A stretch of DNA of 64,000 bases from Thermococcus sp. M36 (GCF_012027355.1 NZ_SNUH01000001.1:248001-312000), one strand, 5' to 3'. Counted from the stretch's first letter, positions 17,082 to 26,289 are shown. Translations and numbers: made by a program. The notes: a model not told the origin generated them from the sequence alone.

Positions 17082-19007
17082 TTAGCGCTCCTCCATCTTC
17101 GCAGCTATCCACGCCAGGAGGAGGATGAACGCCATACCCCCCACAAACGAGCCGCCGATGTAGAGTGCCTTCTCCCCGAGGGACATCATCCCGGGCCCCG
17201 GGGTCTCCGGAACGCTCCCGTTGCCGGGCACGGTAACCGTGACGACCTTGGTCACCACCTCCTTCTGGCAGGTGGAATTCGTGCTTTCCCTGCTCGGTTG
17301 GGGCGGTGCCCGAACCTCTATCACCGTGGAGTTGTAGAAGACCTCCCCGTAGCTCTCTACACCGACCGTTATTTCGTACTCACCGGGGGACGTTGGGATG
17401 AGCGTGAGGTGGTACACCTTCTCCTTCCCCGGATCCAGGGCATCCTTCCGCACCAGCCACCTCCCGTACGCCGTGAAGTTCTCCGCAATAACTCCGAATC
17501 CACCAGGCATCGCCACGGTTAGGGTGAAGGGAACCCCGGCGTTCCCCTGGTTGAACACGGTTACGTTGAGGGGTATCCCCTCACCCGCAATCCCGCTTCC
17601 GGCCGCGACATGCACACGGTAAAAGATATCGGCGGGGGCCACGACCACCCTCCGGTTCTCAGAGCTGAACCTCACCTCACCGATGCCGTAGCAGGAGAGG
17701 CCGTAGGGGACGTGGCCAACAACCACGGCGCTACCAAGCGTCAGATTTCCCTGCCCCACCGGGAGTATGCTCAGCGGTATCTCCAGGCTCGACCCCGCGG
17801 GCAGGTCTTCCACATAGCTCTTGTAGCCCCCCATCACCCTGAACTCGCTGGTGAGATTGAGCCTGATCTCAACGTACCGGACATCATCCGGCCCTTCGTT
17901 CTTTATTACGATCTTTGCGTCGAAAGGAACGAACTGTGTGGCGTTCTCAGGGGCCAGGAACGAAACGTTCAGCAGGGCCGCATCGCTGGCCCGTGGGAGG
18001 GCACCTACGTCCAGAAACGCCAAAGTGCGGATCTCCCGGGAACCACCTTCAACGCGGGCTTCGAGGGCGCCCACGGTCAGGCCGCCGTAAGAAATGCCCG
18101 ACGAAACGTCGCCTATACGGATGAAGCCGCTCTTCAGCGCACCCCCGCACTGGTTCATTATTGAGACGTAGGCGCTGTCCCCCACGATCCTCTCGATCCT
18201 GAGCAGATAAGGCCCGACCCTTACCGTCTTCCCCTCCTTGAGCCACGAATCGAAAAAGGGGAGCGCCTTCACCCTGACGTAGGCGCCCTTGAGCAGCACC
18301 GTTACGGGCAGATATTCCGAACCGACGGGGTCGCCCACCTCGATCACAACTCCCTCCGCGTCAACAGTGTCGCCGGGCTCGGCGGGGTACCTCCTGCCGT
18401 TAACAGAGAGCTCGATTATCTCCTCCACTTCACCGTTCGCCCCCAGTGAAGCGGTGTAGTTTACAAATTCCAGCGACCAGTCGCCAATGGAGACGGCGGC
18501 CCCCCTCTGGAGGTAGCCCTCAAACAGGACTGGCATCGGATCCAGCGATATCCTGAGCCTCCCGTACAGAACAGCAGTCCCCGGGCGGACGCCGACCTCT
18601 GTGGAGCCGGAGCCGTTTGACAGCACCAATACAGCGGAATCCCTGTCAACAGACTTCAGAACAAGCCTGTATTCTCCCAGGTGGAGGGCTTCCCCCTCCA
18701 AGAGGTAGGGGAACCCGTAAGATACATTGACATAGCTCGCCGCGGACGTTGTAACGCCCCCCCGGAACGCAAGGTACGCCCTCCCGAACGAAAGGTTGTT
18801 CCCTAAGGGGAGCGCCGCGGGGCCATTCTGGCCCCCGTCCAGACCCACGAGTACCGATCCGCCGTCCACGGACATGTCCTCAAGCAGAATCGCACCCCAC
18901 GGGGAACCGATTTCTGAGGGGATCTCAAACCATCCGCTTATGGTCGAATCGGCCGCCGCACCTGAGAGCGTGATCAGGAACGCAAGAATGACAGCCAGCC
19001 TTCTCAA
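17082..19007 (-). CDS. Large secreted, membrane-tethered protein at the end of the archaellum operon
   Basis: 641 residues: a signal peptide (residues 1-19), then tandem beta-sandwich-like regions with many NxS/T sites, a stretch resembling a CARDB/cohesin-like adhesion domain (about 480-570, GEGIPLNVTVFNQGNAGVPF), a Pro/Ser/Thr linker and a C-terminal membrane helix followed by KMEER. No named family. Its TTG start overlaps the flaJ stop as TTGA, with GGTGGTACC as ribosome-binding site, so translation is coupled to flaJ. An external, glycosylated protein tethered beside the archaellum motor is plausible. A role in anchoring the filament or in the cell envelope is inference. Confidence 0.7.
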   Translation of the reverse strand: MRRLAVILAFLITLSGAAADSTISGWFEIPSEIGSPWGAILLEDMSVDGGSVLVGLDGGQNGPAALPLGNNLSFGRAYLAFRGGVTTSAASYVNVSYGFPYLLEGEALHLGEYRLVLKSVDRDSAVLVLSNGSGSTEVGVRPGTAVLYGRLRISLDPMPVLFEGYLQRGAAVSIGDWSLEFVNYTASLGANGEVEEIIELSVNGRRYPAEPGDTVDAEGVVIEVGDPVGSEYLPVTVLLKGAYVRVKALPFFDSWLKEGKTVRVGPYLLRIERIVGDSAYVSIMNQCGGALKSGFIRIGDVSSGISYGGLTVGALEARVEGGSREIRTLAFLDVGALPRASDAALLNVSFLAPENATQFVPFDAKIVIKNEGPDDVRYVEIRLNLTSEFRVMGGYKSYVEDLPAGSSLEIPLSILPVGQGNLTLGSAVVVGHVPYGLSCYGIGEVRFSSENRRVVVAPADIFYRVHVAAGSGIAGEGIPLNVTVFNQGNAGVPFTLTVAMPGGFGVIAENFTAYGRWLVRKDALDPGKEKVYHLTLIPTSPGEYEITVGVESYGEVFYNSTVIEVRAPPQPSRESTNSTCQKEVVTKVVTVTVPGNGSVPETPGPGMMSLGEKALYIGGSFVGGMAFILLLAWIAAKMEER

Positions 19008-20722
19008 GGTACCACCCCCGTGACACTCAGGAGGAAGGTTGTTACCGAGGTGAAGCTCATCATCTTCCCCATAACAACGCTGCCGATGTACTGTCCTATG
19101 GCGGCAAGCCAGACCAGGACAACGAAGTAGTAAACCGTTATTCCGAGGTGCCCGCCATCTGCAAACTTTATGGAGAGCGCCGATATGAGGCAGTGAACCA
19201 CCAGTATCACCGTCAGGATGTATCCGGTAATTCTAATGCCCGTCTCGGAGGGTATGAAGATTATGCTCTGCAGGAAGTCCCCCTGTACAGGGAGGCTGGA
19301 AAAAAGCTGGTTCATGTATATTGCAACCTGGAACGCGGAGGCAACGGAGAACGCAAAGGCCCCCGTTATGCCGTATATGACCCCCCTGAAACTCGCCACA
19401 GTCTGGGCACGCTTCCGCCTGAGCCTTATAAGCCTTTCAAAATTCCTGGAGATTACCATACCTACGTAGTCGGGCTCTGCACCGAGCTTTATGCTTTTCT
19501 GAAATATCTCCGAAAAGATCCCAATGAGCCAGCTCCCAGTGTCCATCGTGAAGTACCGCCATGACTTGCTGTTGTCTATCCTCATTGAGACCCTCCGGTA
19601 GAGGTTCCGTATGTCCTGGGTCAGGACCCCAAAATCATGGGAGCTCAGGTATTTGAGAACGAGGTGGAGAGAGGCACCGCTCGCCGCTAGAGAGGAGCTC
19701 AGACTCCTCATGAACGCCGGGAAGTTCTCGTCCTTTACTAAGATCCGCTTCTCCTCTCTGTCTAGGGTTTTCCCCAGATGCATGAGGGGAGTCAGGATTA
19801 TGGCCATCTGTATGAGGGGAGGGACGTCAAAGCGGGGCCTCAGCAGGAGCGCGACAAACAGCGCGGCCACCGCCACGCCCGCAACGGACATAATGGCCGC
19901 CCTGAAGAACCTTGCCTTCCTCTCGGAGGTCATGGCGTAGTCCGCCCATATCCTGTCTTCGGGCATTTTGTATTTTATGACCAGCATGACCCCAAGCTCC
20001 GTTGTTAAAACGAGAACGAACATGAAAGCGCTGAGGCTGACTATGTCCTGTCCGGTTATGATGGGGCCTATGATGATGAACGTCACCATGAAGACCACGG
20101 AGATTATGAGGGAGGAGTATATTTCTTTAAACACGTCCAGATCGTAGAGCGCACCTTCGTAGAACGTCTCGTAGTCGTCCATGACAGTCTTCTGCTCCTG
20201 GAGTAGGTAGTCCCTCAGCTCAACACCGCTGTCGAGGGAGTATGCAAGCCTGTCAAGGAAGTCAGCAAAGACCTTGCTCGGCGTCCTCCGCGCTAGGAAC
20301 CTCAGCGCCTCAGGCATCCCCCTGTGGAGCTTGGCTATGAGGTAGTAAACCTTTTTCATGTCGCTTGCTATTGGTTCCAGTATCTTCTCCGTGGCGAGGT
20401 TCCATATAAGCTCGCTCCTGCCCACGTCGCTGGTGGACAGAACCGCAAAGTACGTGGCGAAGTACGGGATCTTGGAGTTTATCTGAACCCTTTTGCTGCT
20501 GATTTTGGCGTAGGGGTATGCAAAGGCATAGACTAGGGGCAGAACGGGCATGCCGTAGAGGGCGAAGGACAGGGCCGTTGGGAGGGTAACGAGCCTCTTG
20601 AGCAGGGAAACCACTACAAAGAGGGCCACCGCGCCGAGCAGGCTGGGCAGGAGAACCTTTCTGAGATAATCGCGCATGTTGATTCCCGACTGCACCAGTA
20701 TTCCCGCCTTCTGCCCAGCCAT
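19004..20722 (-). CDS. flaJ: Archaellum membrane platform protein FlaJ (ArlJ)
   Basis: A 572-residue integral membrane protein of the GspF/TadC platform family. It has about nine hydrophobic segments, two cytoplasmic T2SF-type domains (around FLARRTPSKVFADFLDRLAYSLDSGVELRDYL and FPAFMRSLSSSLAASGASLHLVLKYLS), and a C-terminal membrane bundle. FlaJ is the membrane platform on which the FlaI ATPase acts to assemble and rotate the archaellum. Starts with ATG ten bases after flaI. It ends within the start of the 641-residue gene. Confidence 0.95.
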   Translation of the reverse strand: MAGQKAGILVQSGINMRDYLRKVLLPSLLGAVALFVVVSLLKRLVTLPTALSFALYGMPVLPLVYAFAYPYAKISSKRVQINSKIPYFATYFAVLSTSDVGRSELIWNLATEKILEPIASDMKKVYYLIAKLHRGMPEALRFLARRTPSKVFADFLDRLAYSLDSGVELRDYLLQEQKTVMDDYETFYEGALYDLDVFKEIYSSLIISVVFMVTFIIIGPIITGQDIVSLSAFMFVLVLTTELGVMLVIKYKMPEDRIWADYAMTSERKARFFRAAIMSVAGVAVAALFVALLLRPRFDVPPLIQMAIILTPLMHLGKTLDREEKRILVKDENFPAFMRSLSSSLAASGASLHLVLKYLSSHDFGVLTQDIRNLYRRVSMRIDNSKSWRYFTMDTGSWLIGIFSEIFQKSIKLGAEPDYVGMVISRNFERLIRLRRKRAQTVASFRGVIYGITGAFAFSVASAFQVAIYMNQLFSSLPVQGDFLQSIIFIPSETGIRITGYILTVILVVHCLISALSIKFADGGHLGITVYYFVVLVWLAAIGQYIGSVVMGKMMSFTSVTTFLLSVTGVVP

Positions 20723-20731
20723 CGTACCACC

Positions 20732-22360
20732 TCACAGTCTGAAGCTCAGCCCCTCTATTCCCTTCTCGTAAAACGCCTTTATCTCGCGGTGGACGGCGTA
20801 GTAGTCTGTTATTCCGAGCTCGACCATCCTCTTGATGATCCTGGCCCTCAGGAAGAGCTCGTTGTATATCTCCTTCGGGTCTTCGTAGCCGGCCACCTCG
20901 GCTATCTTCCTCTCAAGGATGTAGGAGTTGTTCATCCCGCGGAAGATGTGCCTGTCCGTGACGGAGTCCCACTCGAAGACGTTCCTGGTTGCAACTCCCC
21001 CGAGTTCCTCGTAGTAGCCCTCAATCTCAACGACGCTGACAACCCTCCTCAGAAACTTACCGCGCACGTAAACGGCCTGCTGGAAAAGGGCGATGTTGAG
21101 GTTGTCAATGAAGGTGACTGGGATGTTTATCGGAGAGCCTGTGAAGCGCTGTATCATCTTCCTGACGTCGCCGGCATGGAACGTGGCCATGACGGGGTGC
21201 CCCGTCTGCATTGCCTGGAAGGCTATAGCGCCCTCGGCACCGCGAATCTCACCGACTATGATGTAATTTGGCCTCGAACGGAGGGCGGCTTTTAGGAGGT
21301 CGAAGAGGGTAACCCTGCTCTCCTCCGGGCCCCTCTCACGGGTCGTGAGCCTCTGCCAGTTCTTGTGGGGGACGACAACCTCCGGGGTGTCCTCAGCTGT
21401 GTAGATTTTAGCCTCCGGCTTTATGAAGGGGATGATTGAGTTGAGCGTGGTAGTCTTTCCGCTCGCCGTCTCACCGCAGACGAAGATGCTCATCCCGTAC
21501 TCGAGGGCGAGCCAGAGGTAGGCGGCAACTTCCGCAGAGAATGTGTTCCACTTCACGAGCTGGATGACGCTGAGCGGCGTTGCGGAGAACTTACGGATCG
21601 TCGCACTCGGGCCCTGGATGCTGACGTCTGGAGAGTAGATGATGTTGATACGCGAACCGTCCGGCAGGGTTCCGTCCACTATCGGGTTCTTGTCGCTTAC
21701 CGGCCTCCCCATCCTCTCGCTGAGGTTCTTGAAGTAGTCAGCCAGGCGGAGGTTGTCGCCGAAGGTTATGTTGGTCTCCATGGCGTCGAATATCTTGTGG
21801 ATGAGCGAGACGTAGTTGGCCCCTATTATGTGGATGTCCTCTATGTAGGGGTCGCGCATGAGGGGCTCAAGCGGGCCGATACCTATTATGTCTCTCTTAA
21901 GCAGGTAGCGGAACTTTGCAACATCGGCGGCCGTAAAGGTGACCCGTCTGCGGCTGAAGAGGCCCCCGCCCAGCTTACTCAGGGCCTCGTCAACCAGATC
22001 GTCGAGAAAGCGCTCAAATTCCTCTGGATCCTCAGGAATCCTCTTGTCAGGAGCCAGCTCCAGTATCTTGTCCTTGAGAAGGTCGTACTTCCTCTCCTCC
22101 TCCACGCCGGTTATCCTCGGCTCGATTATGATGTACCTCTTTTCCGTGTTCATGTCGCCGTAGATGTGGATGAAGATCGGGTCACCCACGGGGTATATTA
22201 TGTTGGGGTACTTTATGTCCTTCATGTCCCTGCTGAGCTGGGGATGGAACTCGGGGAACTTGCCCGTCTTCCTGACGAACTGGTCTATATACTTCCTCAG
22301 GTGGGGGTTCCTTGCAACCGCAGCCTCAAGACTGTCGCTGACGTTCCCCACTGCCGGCAT
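20732..22360 (-). CDS. flaI: Archaellum ATPase FlaI (ArlI)
   Basis: A 542-residue GspE-type secretion ATPase. Walker A GETASGKTT, the Asp box YTAEDTPEVVVP, the His box TGHPVMATFHAG and Walker B YIIVGEIRG are all present. FlaI drives both filament assembly and rotation. The N-terminal part includes the FlaI-specific domain before PSATIRKFSATPLSV. The ATG is one base after the flaH stop, so translation is coupled. Confidence 0.97.
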   Translation of the reverse strand: MPAVGNVSDSLEAAVARNPHLRKYIDQFVRKTGKFPEFHPQLSRDMKDIKYPNIIYPVGDPIFIHIYGDMNTEKRYIIIEPRITGVEEERKYDLLKDKILELAPDKRIPEDPEEFERFLDDLVDEALSKLGGGLFSRRRVTFTAADVAKFRYLLKRDIIGIGPLEPLMRDPYIEDIHIIGANYVSLIHKIFDAMETNITFGDNLRLADYFKNLSERMGRPVSDKNPIVDGTLPDGSRINIIYSPDVSIQGPSATIRKFSATPLSVIQLVKWNTFSAEVAAYLWLALEYGMSIFVCGETASGKTTTLNSIIPFIKPEAKIYTAEDTPEVVVPHKNWQRLTTRERGPEESRVTLFDLLKAALRSRPNYIIVGEIRGAEGAIAFQAMQTGHPVMATFHAGDVRKMIQRFTGSPINIPVTFIDNLNIALFQQAVYVRGKFLRRVVSVVEIEGYYEELGGVATRNVFEWDSVTDRHIFRGMNNSYILERKIAEVAGYEDPKEIYNELFLRARIIKRMVELGITDYYAVHREIKAFYEKGIEGLSFRL

Positions 22361-22361
22361 G

Positions 22362-23057
22362 CTACACCACCGCGGCTATTTCAACGATGAACCCCACCCT
22401 AGGCTCGACCCTGAAGGGTATTATCTTCTGGAATATCCCCGCGGCGTTGTTGTACTTCACTATCGTGGCAGAGTTCTTCAGATCCCCGCCGAAGGTCTTT
22501 ACGCTCAGCCTGATGAGCAGGCTCGACGCCTCTTCAAGGATCCTGAGAAACCTCCTCTCGACATCGTCGGGGTTTACCGTCATTATGACTACCCTTCCCA
22601 GGGAGCTCACCCTCTTGATATGAAGTGAGAACGCCCGTATTTCGTCCTCCCCCAGCTCGGGCGGCAGGAGGGATGACAGTGAATCTATTATGACGGCGTC
22701 GGTCTTCCAGAGCCTCGGCTCACCCATGAACCTGGACAGGAACCTTTTCCTCTCAGAAAGCCCGACAAGTAGAGGGTAGAATGATACGAAAACAAGACGC
22801 CTCCTGATGAGATCCTGGATTATCCCATACCCCAGCGAGTCCATCTGGCTTATGAACTCCGGCGTGGTGTACTGGCTGGAGACGTACGTGGCGGTGTGGC
22901 CGTTTTTGAGGAAGCCGTAGAGCAGTCTCTGGGAGAATATGGACTTACCCGTTCCCCTGTCACCTTCTATGAGCACGACGCTTCCCGCGGGAATCCCGCC
23001 ACCAAGACGCCTGTGGAGCTCGTCGTTGGGTATCTGGATCTTAAAGAGGCGCCCCAT
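22362..23057 (-). CDS. flaH: Archaellum RecA-like protein FlaH (ArlH)
   Basis: A 231-residue KaiC/RecA-fold protein with Walker A GDRGTGKS and Walker B AVIIDSLSSLLP. FlaH binds ATP, sits as a ring under the motor and works with FlaI; it usually lacks strong hydrolysis. The ATG at 23057 follows GGTGATCAAC and starts MGRLFKIQIP; an in-frame ATG three codons upstream overlaps the flaG stop region. Followed directly by flaI. Confidence 0.95.
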   Translation of the reverse strand: MGRLFKIQIPNDELHRRLGGGIPAGSVVLIEGDRGTGKSIFSQRLLYGFLKNGHTATYVSSQYTTPEFISQMDSLGYGIIQDLIRRRLVFVSFYPLLVGLSERKRFLSRFMGEPRLWKTDAVIIDSLSSLLPPELGEDEIRAFSLHIKRVSSLGRVVIMTVNPDDVERRFLRILEEASSLLIRLSVKTFGGDLKNSATIVKYNNAAGIFQKIIPFRVEPRVGFIVEIAAVV

Positions 23058-23062
23058 GTTGA

Positions 23063-23512
23063 TCACCCTGTGCGGAACACCAGAGACCTCCTCTTCCCGG
23101 TTTCAAGGACAACGGTGATCCTGTGATAGCCGGTCGAGTTTATGAAGGACGAGGGCACGTAGATCATGCCCACATCGTAGGGGGCCAGCATGCCGGAGGG
23201 ATCAAAGGTCAGGTTGGAGGGCGGGATCATCCCCCCGTCAACCATGACAATTATCGAGCTCGCGTCAAAGGATATGGGCGTACTGCCAGTATTGCGAACG
23301 TAGAAAACATACGAATTGTTCAGCAGGGGTATCCTCTCAGGGTCGTTGATTATTTCAAAGTCAGTGCGCAGGTCTTTGGCAACGGCACGCCCCTTTATGA
23401 CTATACCGTCCGATATATCCTGCGTAACCACGTACAGCCCCCCAGCCACCATCCCTGCCACCAGCAGCGAGACTATGAACAGCACCAGCTCTGACACCAC
23501 TGAGCCCGCCAT
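23063..23512 (-). CDS. flaG: Archaellar protein FlaG (ArlG)
   Basis: 149 residues: an N-terminal hydrophobic anchor (VVSELVLFIVSLLVAGMVAGGLYVV) resembling an archaellin-type helix, and a beta-sandwich outer domain (IPLLNNSYVFYVRNTGSTPISFD). FlaG and FlaF form the periplasmic stator of the archaellum, anchoring it to the S-layer. The ATG at 23512 follows GGAGGGGTAGCG and overlaps nothing; a much longer frame reads through flaF and is not genuine. It starts two bases after the flaF stop. Confidence 0.9.
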   Translation of the reverse strand: MAGSVVSELVLFIVSLLVAGMVAGGLYVVTQDISDGIVIKGRAVAKDLRTDFEIINDPERIPLLNNSYVFYVRNTGSTPISFDASSIIVMVDGGMIPPSNLTFDPSGMLAPYDVGMIYVPSSFINSTGYHRITVVLETGKRRSLVFRTG

Positions 23513-23514
23513 CG

Positions 23515-24024
23515 CTACCCCTCCACCGGACAGTACCATGCACTGCTGACCACCTGGGGGGCCCCACTGGTGGTGTTTCCCACCCACTCCCACTTTACCT
23601 TCAGGGCGCATCCGACCTCCGTGCTCACCACCAGGGAGTGAACCACTCCGGGATCCTTCTGGACGTTGAGCACCGTCACGTTGGCCCATTCTCCCGGCAG
23701 GAGGTACTCCGTCCGGGGGGACACAACGGACGGTGCGGCGATGACGCCGTCATAGATAAACGCCCATCTCGTGGGGGAGGTTACGCTCCCCGCGTTGGTG
23801 ATGTTGAAGGTTATGTCGTAGACTGTGACGTTGGAGAGTGTTGCAAAGCTGTAGCCTGAGAGTTCGAGCCTTATGGTCCTCTCCTTCAGCACCATTCTGT
23901 TGTAGTCCTCCAGCGCCCCGTGTATCTCGGAATAGGCGTTCTCGCTTGAGACATAGAGCACCCCGAACGAGACTAGTGCGGCTATGAGCACCACTGCAAA
24001 GGCCGCGGGAACGCTGACACCCAT
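23515..24024 (-). CDS. flaF: Archaellar stator protein FlaF (ArlF)
   Basis: 169 residues with an N-terminal membrane helix (FAVVLIAALVSFGVLYVSSE) and a beta-sandwich domain that in homologues binds S-layer protein. Four NxS/T sites (NVT, NIT, NVT, NTT). In known systems FlaF forms a complex with FlaG that ties the archaellum to the S-layer. Lies nine bases after flaD and is followed by flaG. Confidence 0.88.
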   Translation of the reverse strand: MGVSVPAAFAVVLIAALVSFGVLYVSSENAYSEIHGALEDYNRMVLKERTIRLELSGYSFATLSNVTVYDITFNITNAGSVTSPTRWAFIYDGVIAAPSVVSPRTEYLLPGEWANVTVLNVQKDPGVVHSLVVSTEVGCALKVKWEWVGNTTSGAPQVVSSAWYCPVEG

Positions 24025-24033
24025 CGGGATCCC

Positions 24034-24930
24034 CTAAACACCATAGACGTCCTCCAGCACTCTGCCGATTATCCTCATCTCCCTCTCTATGGCGTCCATA
24101 ACCTCCCGGGTTATCCTGACACCCCTGAGCCGCTCTATGAATAGCAGGGAGACGAGGTGATCCTGAATCGTGAGCTTCTCATCGGGCCTCCAGTCCGACT
24201 CCCTGTGGTGGGGCCTTATGCCTTCCGCGTACCTCAGCAGTGTGTACAGCACCTCCTCAGAGATCCACCCTATCTGGTAGTAGAACTCAAGGACGTTCTC
24301 AAGGTTCTGCATGCCGACCCGGTCTATGAGGAACCCAAGCCACTTCAGGGCCATCATTGTGGACACCATGTCCGTCGGTATGCGTTCGAGCCGGGCCTTT
24401 GTGTCCGACGGGCTTATGAGGAGGTTCTTGATATCCTGAGGAATATCAAAGCCCTTTGGAACCTCAAACTCCCTTTCCACCTGACCCACCTCCCGGCTAT
24501 CGGGGGCTGAAGCGTTTAATGCCCCCGTGGCAGTCTCAGACTCAACGGCGGGAGACCCCCTGCTGGGATCTAGCGAACCTTTGGAATCAAGAATATCCCC
24601 CACGGAACCTGACGGGGCCTCCCCTGCTGAAGCGTTCCGTCCCCCGTTCACTTCAGGTAAACCTGACTGGCTCTGAGACAGATTCAAAAGCTGATTCCTG
24701 ATCTCCTCAAGGTAGCGGCCTATCTCCTCCACACGGCTGTCCAGCCTGGACAGCTTCTCTATCTGTCCAGTGTAGACCTGGAGCACCCTGTCCACGACCC
24801 TGTCAACCTGCTCGGGAGTCAGTATGTCTTTCTTTTTCATAAGCCGTCCCTTTAGGTCTTCGATGAGGAAGTTCGGAACCTTGCCCCTAAGACGTTTCAG
24901 CCTCTCGTCTATCTCCACCTCTGTGATCAT
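24034..24930 (-). CDS. flaD: Archaellum switch/chemotaxis-linking protein FlaD (ArlD)
   Basis: 298 residues. Charged helix and coiled coil (about 1-95), a low-complexity Ser/Gly/Pro/Ala linker (about 95-150), and a conserved C-terminal FlaD/FlaE domain (MVSTMMALKWLGFLIDRVGMQNLENVLEFYYQIGWIS). FlaC and FlaD/E form the cytoplasmic ring that couples the motor to chemotaxis signals. The ATG overlaps the flaC stop as ATGA. No separate flaE gene is present. Its C-terminal domain carries the FlaD/E function. Confidence 0.9.
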   Translation of the reverse strand: MITEVEIDERLKRLRGKVPNFLIEDLKGRLMKKKDILTPEQVDRVVDRVLQVYTGQIEKLSRLDSRVEEIGRYLEEIRNQLLNLSQSQSGLPEVNGGRNASAGEAPSGSVGDILDSKGSLDPSRGSPAVESETATGALNASAPDSREVGQVEREFEVPKGFDIPQDIKNLLISPSDTKARLERIPTDMVSTMMALKWLGFLIDRVGMQNLENVLEFYYQIGWISEEVLYTLLRYAEGIRPHHRESDWRPDEKLTIQDHLVSLLFIERLRGVRITREVMDAIEREMRIIGRVLEDVYGV

Positions 24931-25460
24931 GTTCTCCCCTCCGACAGGGCATCGTATATCAGCTCATCGAGATCAACACCATCTATGACAAGGAGCCTGA
25001 GATCAGATTTTATCTGGGATATCTCGGCTTTCAGGCTCTCAACCTGCTCACTAAGCTCCTGTATCTCGCCAAGCAGGGGGTTGGACGAATCAACGTCCTT
25101 GAACGGGTTAATCTGCTGTGAGACGATTTCGTAGAGGACCATAACGTCCTTTATCACCCTGTCGAGCCTGTCTATCTCCTCACGGAGCTCGTTTATCTGG
25201 GTCTTGAGGGTGTCTATGCTGACCTTGATGCGGGGAATGTCGTTCTCAATCTCGTTTATCCGGGTCATGACCTGGGTCAGGAGCTCGTCCTCGGCCCCCT
25301 TTCCGGGCCCCTCCTCGAGGGTCTCCTGCGCGGGCCCCTCCTGGAGCTCGTCCAGCTTTATGATTTCCCGGTTTTCCACCGGAGCCTCAACACCATCCCC
25401 TTCCTTTCCGCCCTCCCCGTTCCCTTTCTTGAACTTGTTCTTCAGGTATGAAAAGGACAT
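24927..25460 (-). CDS. flaC: Archaellum protein FlaC (ArlC)
   Basis: 177 residues with a Lys/Gly/Glu-rich N-terminus and a long coiled coil (about 75-160) ending in the conserved C-terminal helix (LRLLVIDGVDLDELIYDALSEGRT). FlaC works with FlaD/E in the cytoplasmic ring of the archaellum. The ATG at 25460 follows GGTGATCACG; an in-frame ATG three codons upstream lacks spacing. The stop overlaps the flaD ATG by four bases. Confidence 0.9.
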   Translation of the reverse strand: MSFSYLKNKFKKGNGEGGKEGDGVEAPVENREIIKLDELQEGPAQETLEEGPGKGAEDELLTQVMTRINEIENDIPRIKVSIDTLKTQINELREEIDRLDRVIKDVMVLYEIVSQQINPFKDVDSSNPLLGEIQELSEQVESLKAEISQIKSDLRLLVIDGVDLDELIYDALSEGRT

Positions 25461-25518
25461 CGTGATCACCTTGGAATGTTGTTAGGGAAAAGGAAAAGTG
25501 AAAAAGGCGGGAAAGATG

Positions 25519-26184
25519 TCACTTGAGGTCGAGGATAGTCTGCTGGCTGTAGCTGGACGGGGTAACAACCTTGGTGTAGCCAGGAGCACCGACTTCGGGT
25601 TTGAGCTCAACGGAAATCTCGGTTCTTGGCTTAACAGTACCAAAGACCTGGCTGGTGTCAATAGTAAGGATGACTACATCACCAGCGTTGATGGTCGGGT
25701 TGCTTGCACTGAGGGATCCATCTGCATCCTGTATGACGATGATACCAAAGTGTGTGCTGTCCAGGTTTGTCCAAGCAAGGTTGCTCGTGTTGCTAAAGAG
25801 ATCGCTTGGGATTACTGAGCTAAAAGCCGCGGTAGTTGCATTACCCCACTTGTATCTAAGAGTAGCAACAGTGTTACCGTCGTCAAGGATGAGAACAGTC
25901 TGGTTGAGATCAATTGGCTCCGAACCCGGCCTGAGGCTGACATAAACAGCCATCTTGTCCATGCTGCTGCCAGTAGAGTCAACGTGTCCAAGAACCTTGT
26001 CAATGCTTATACCCGTAGCAACCTGCTGGGTCGTCTGCCTGCCGGTGGACTCAGCCCTCTGCTGGAGGTAGCCGCTGGTGTTGATGAGAACCGCGGCAGC
26101 CACTGCAGCCACAAGAACCATGGCTATGAACACAATCAGGGTGCCGATACCCACAGCACCCCTCTTTTTCCTGAGCAACTTCAT
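25519..26184 (-). CDS. flaB: Archaellin (filament subunit) FlaB
   Basis: A 221-residue archaellin. The class III signal peptide MKLLRKKRG is followed by [24 protein letters not shown], with the FlaK/PibD cleavage site after the RG. The mature protein has the hydrophobic N-terminal helix and a beta-rich outer domain with NxS/T sites. The ATG at 26184 has GGGGGTG seven bases upstream; a longer upstream frame crosses the promoter and is rejected. This is the only archaellin gene here, whereas related Thermococcales usually carry several in tandem. It is preceded by the EarA-box region at 26252-26289. Confidence 0.95.
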   Translation of the reverse strand: MKLLRKKRGAVGIGTLIVFIAMVLVAAVAAAVLINTSGYLQQRAESTGRQTTQQVATGISIDKVLGHVDSTGSSMDKMAVYVSLRPGSEPIDLNQTVLILDDGNTVATLRYKWGNATTAAFSSVIPSDLFSNTSNLAWTNLDSTHFGIIVIQDADGSLSASNPTINAGDVVILTIDTSQVFGTVKPRTEISVELKPEVGAPGYTKVVTPSSYSQQTILDLK

Positions 26185-26232
26185 CACGTGGCACCCCCTT
26201 AGGGATTTTGCAATATACAATAATAGAGTTTG

Positions 26233-26289
26233 AATATAAATCAATTTTTTGTTTGTAATTATGTAGAAACTAATGTAACTACATATGTA
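26233..26289 (-). promoter_or_regulatory. Archaellum operon promoter with three phased TACATA-like boxes
   Basis: On the minus strand TACATA (26284-26289), TACATT (26272-26277) and TACATA (26260-26265) are spaced exactly 12 bp. A weaker TACAAA is at 26252-26257. They are followed by a TATA-like TTTATATT (26234-26241) about 50 bases before the flaB ATG. The bases directly upstream of the TATA box (AATTGA) are not a good BRE. TACATA is the reported binding site of EarA, the euryarchaeal activator of archaellum operons, and an earA-like gene lies at 27335-27655. The upstream box also lies in a palindrome, TACATATGTA (26280-26289). Confidence 0.75.

Noticed and set aside
23513-23689. A long N-terminal extension of flaG reading through flaF.
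   Set aside because: It is out of frame with flaF and lacks a start signal; the real flaG begins at 23512 after GGAGGGG.
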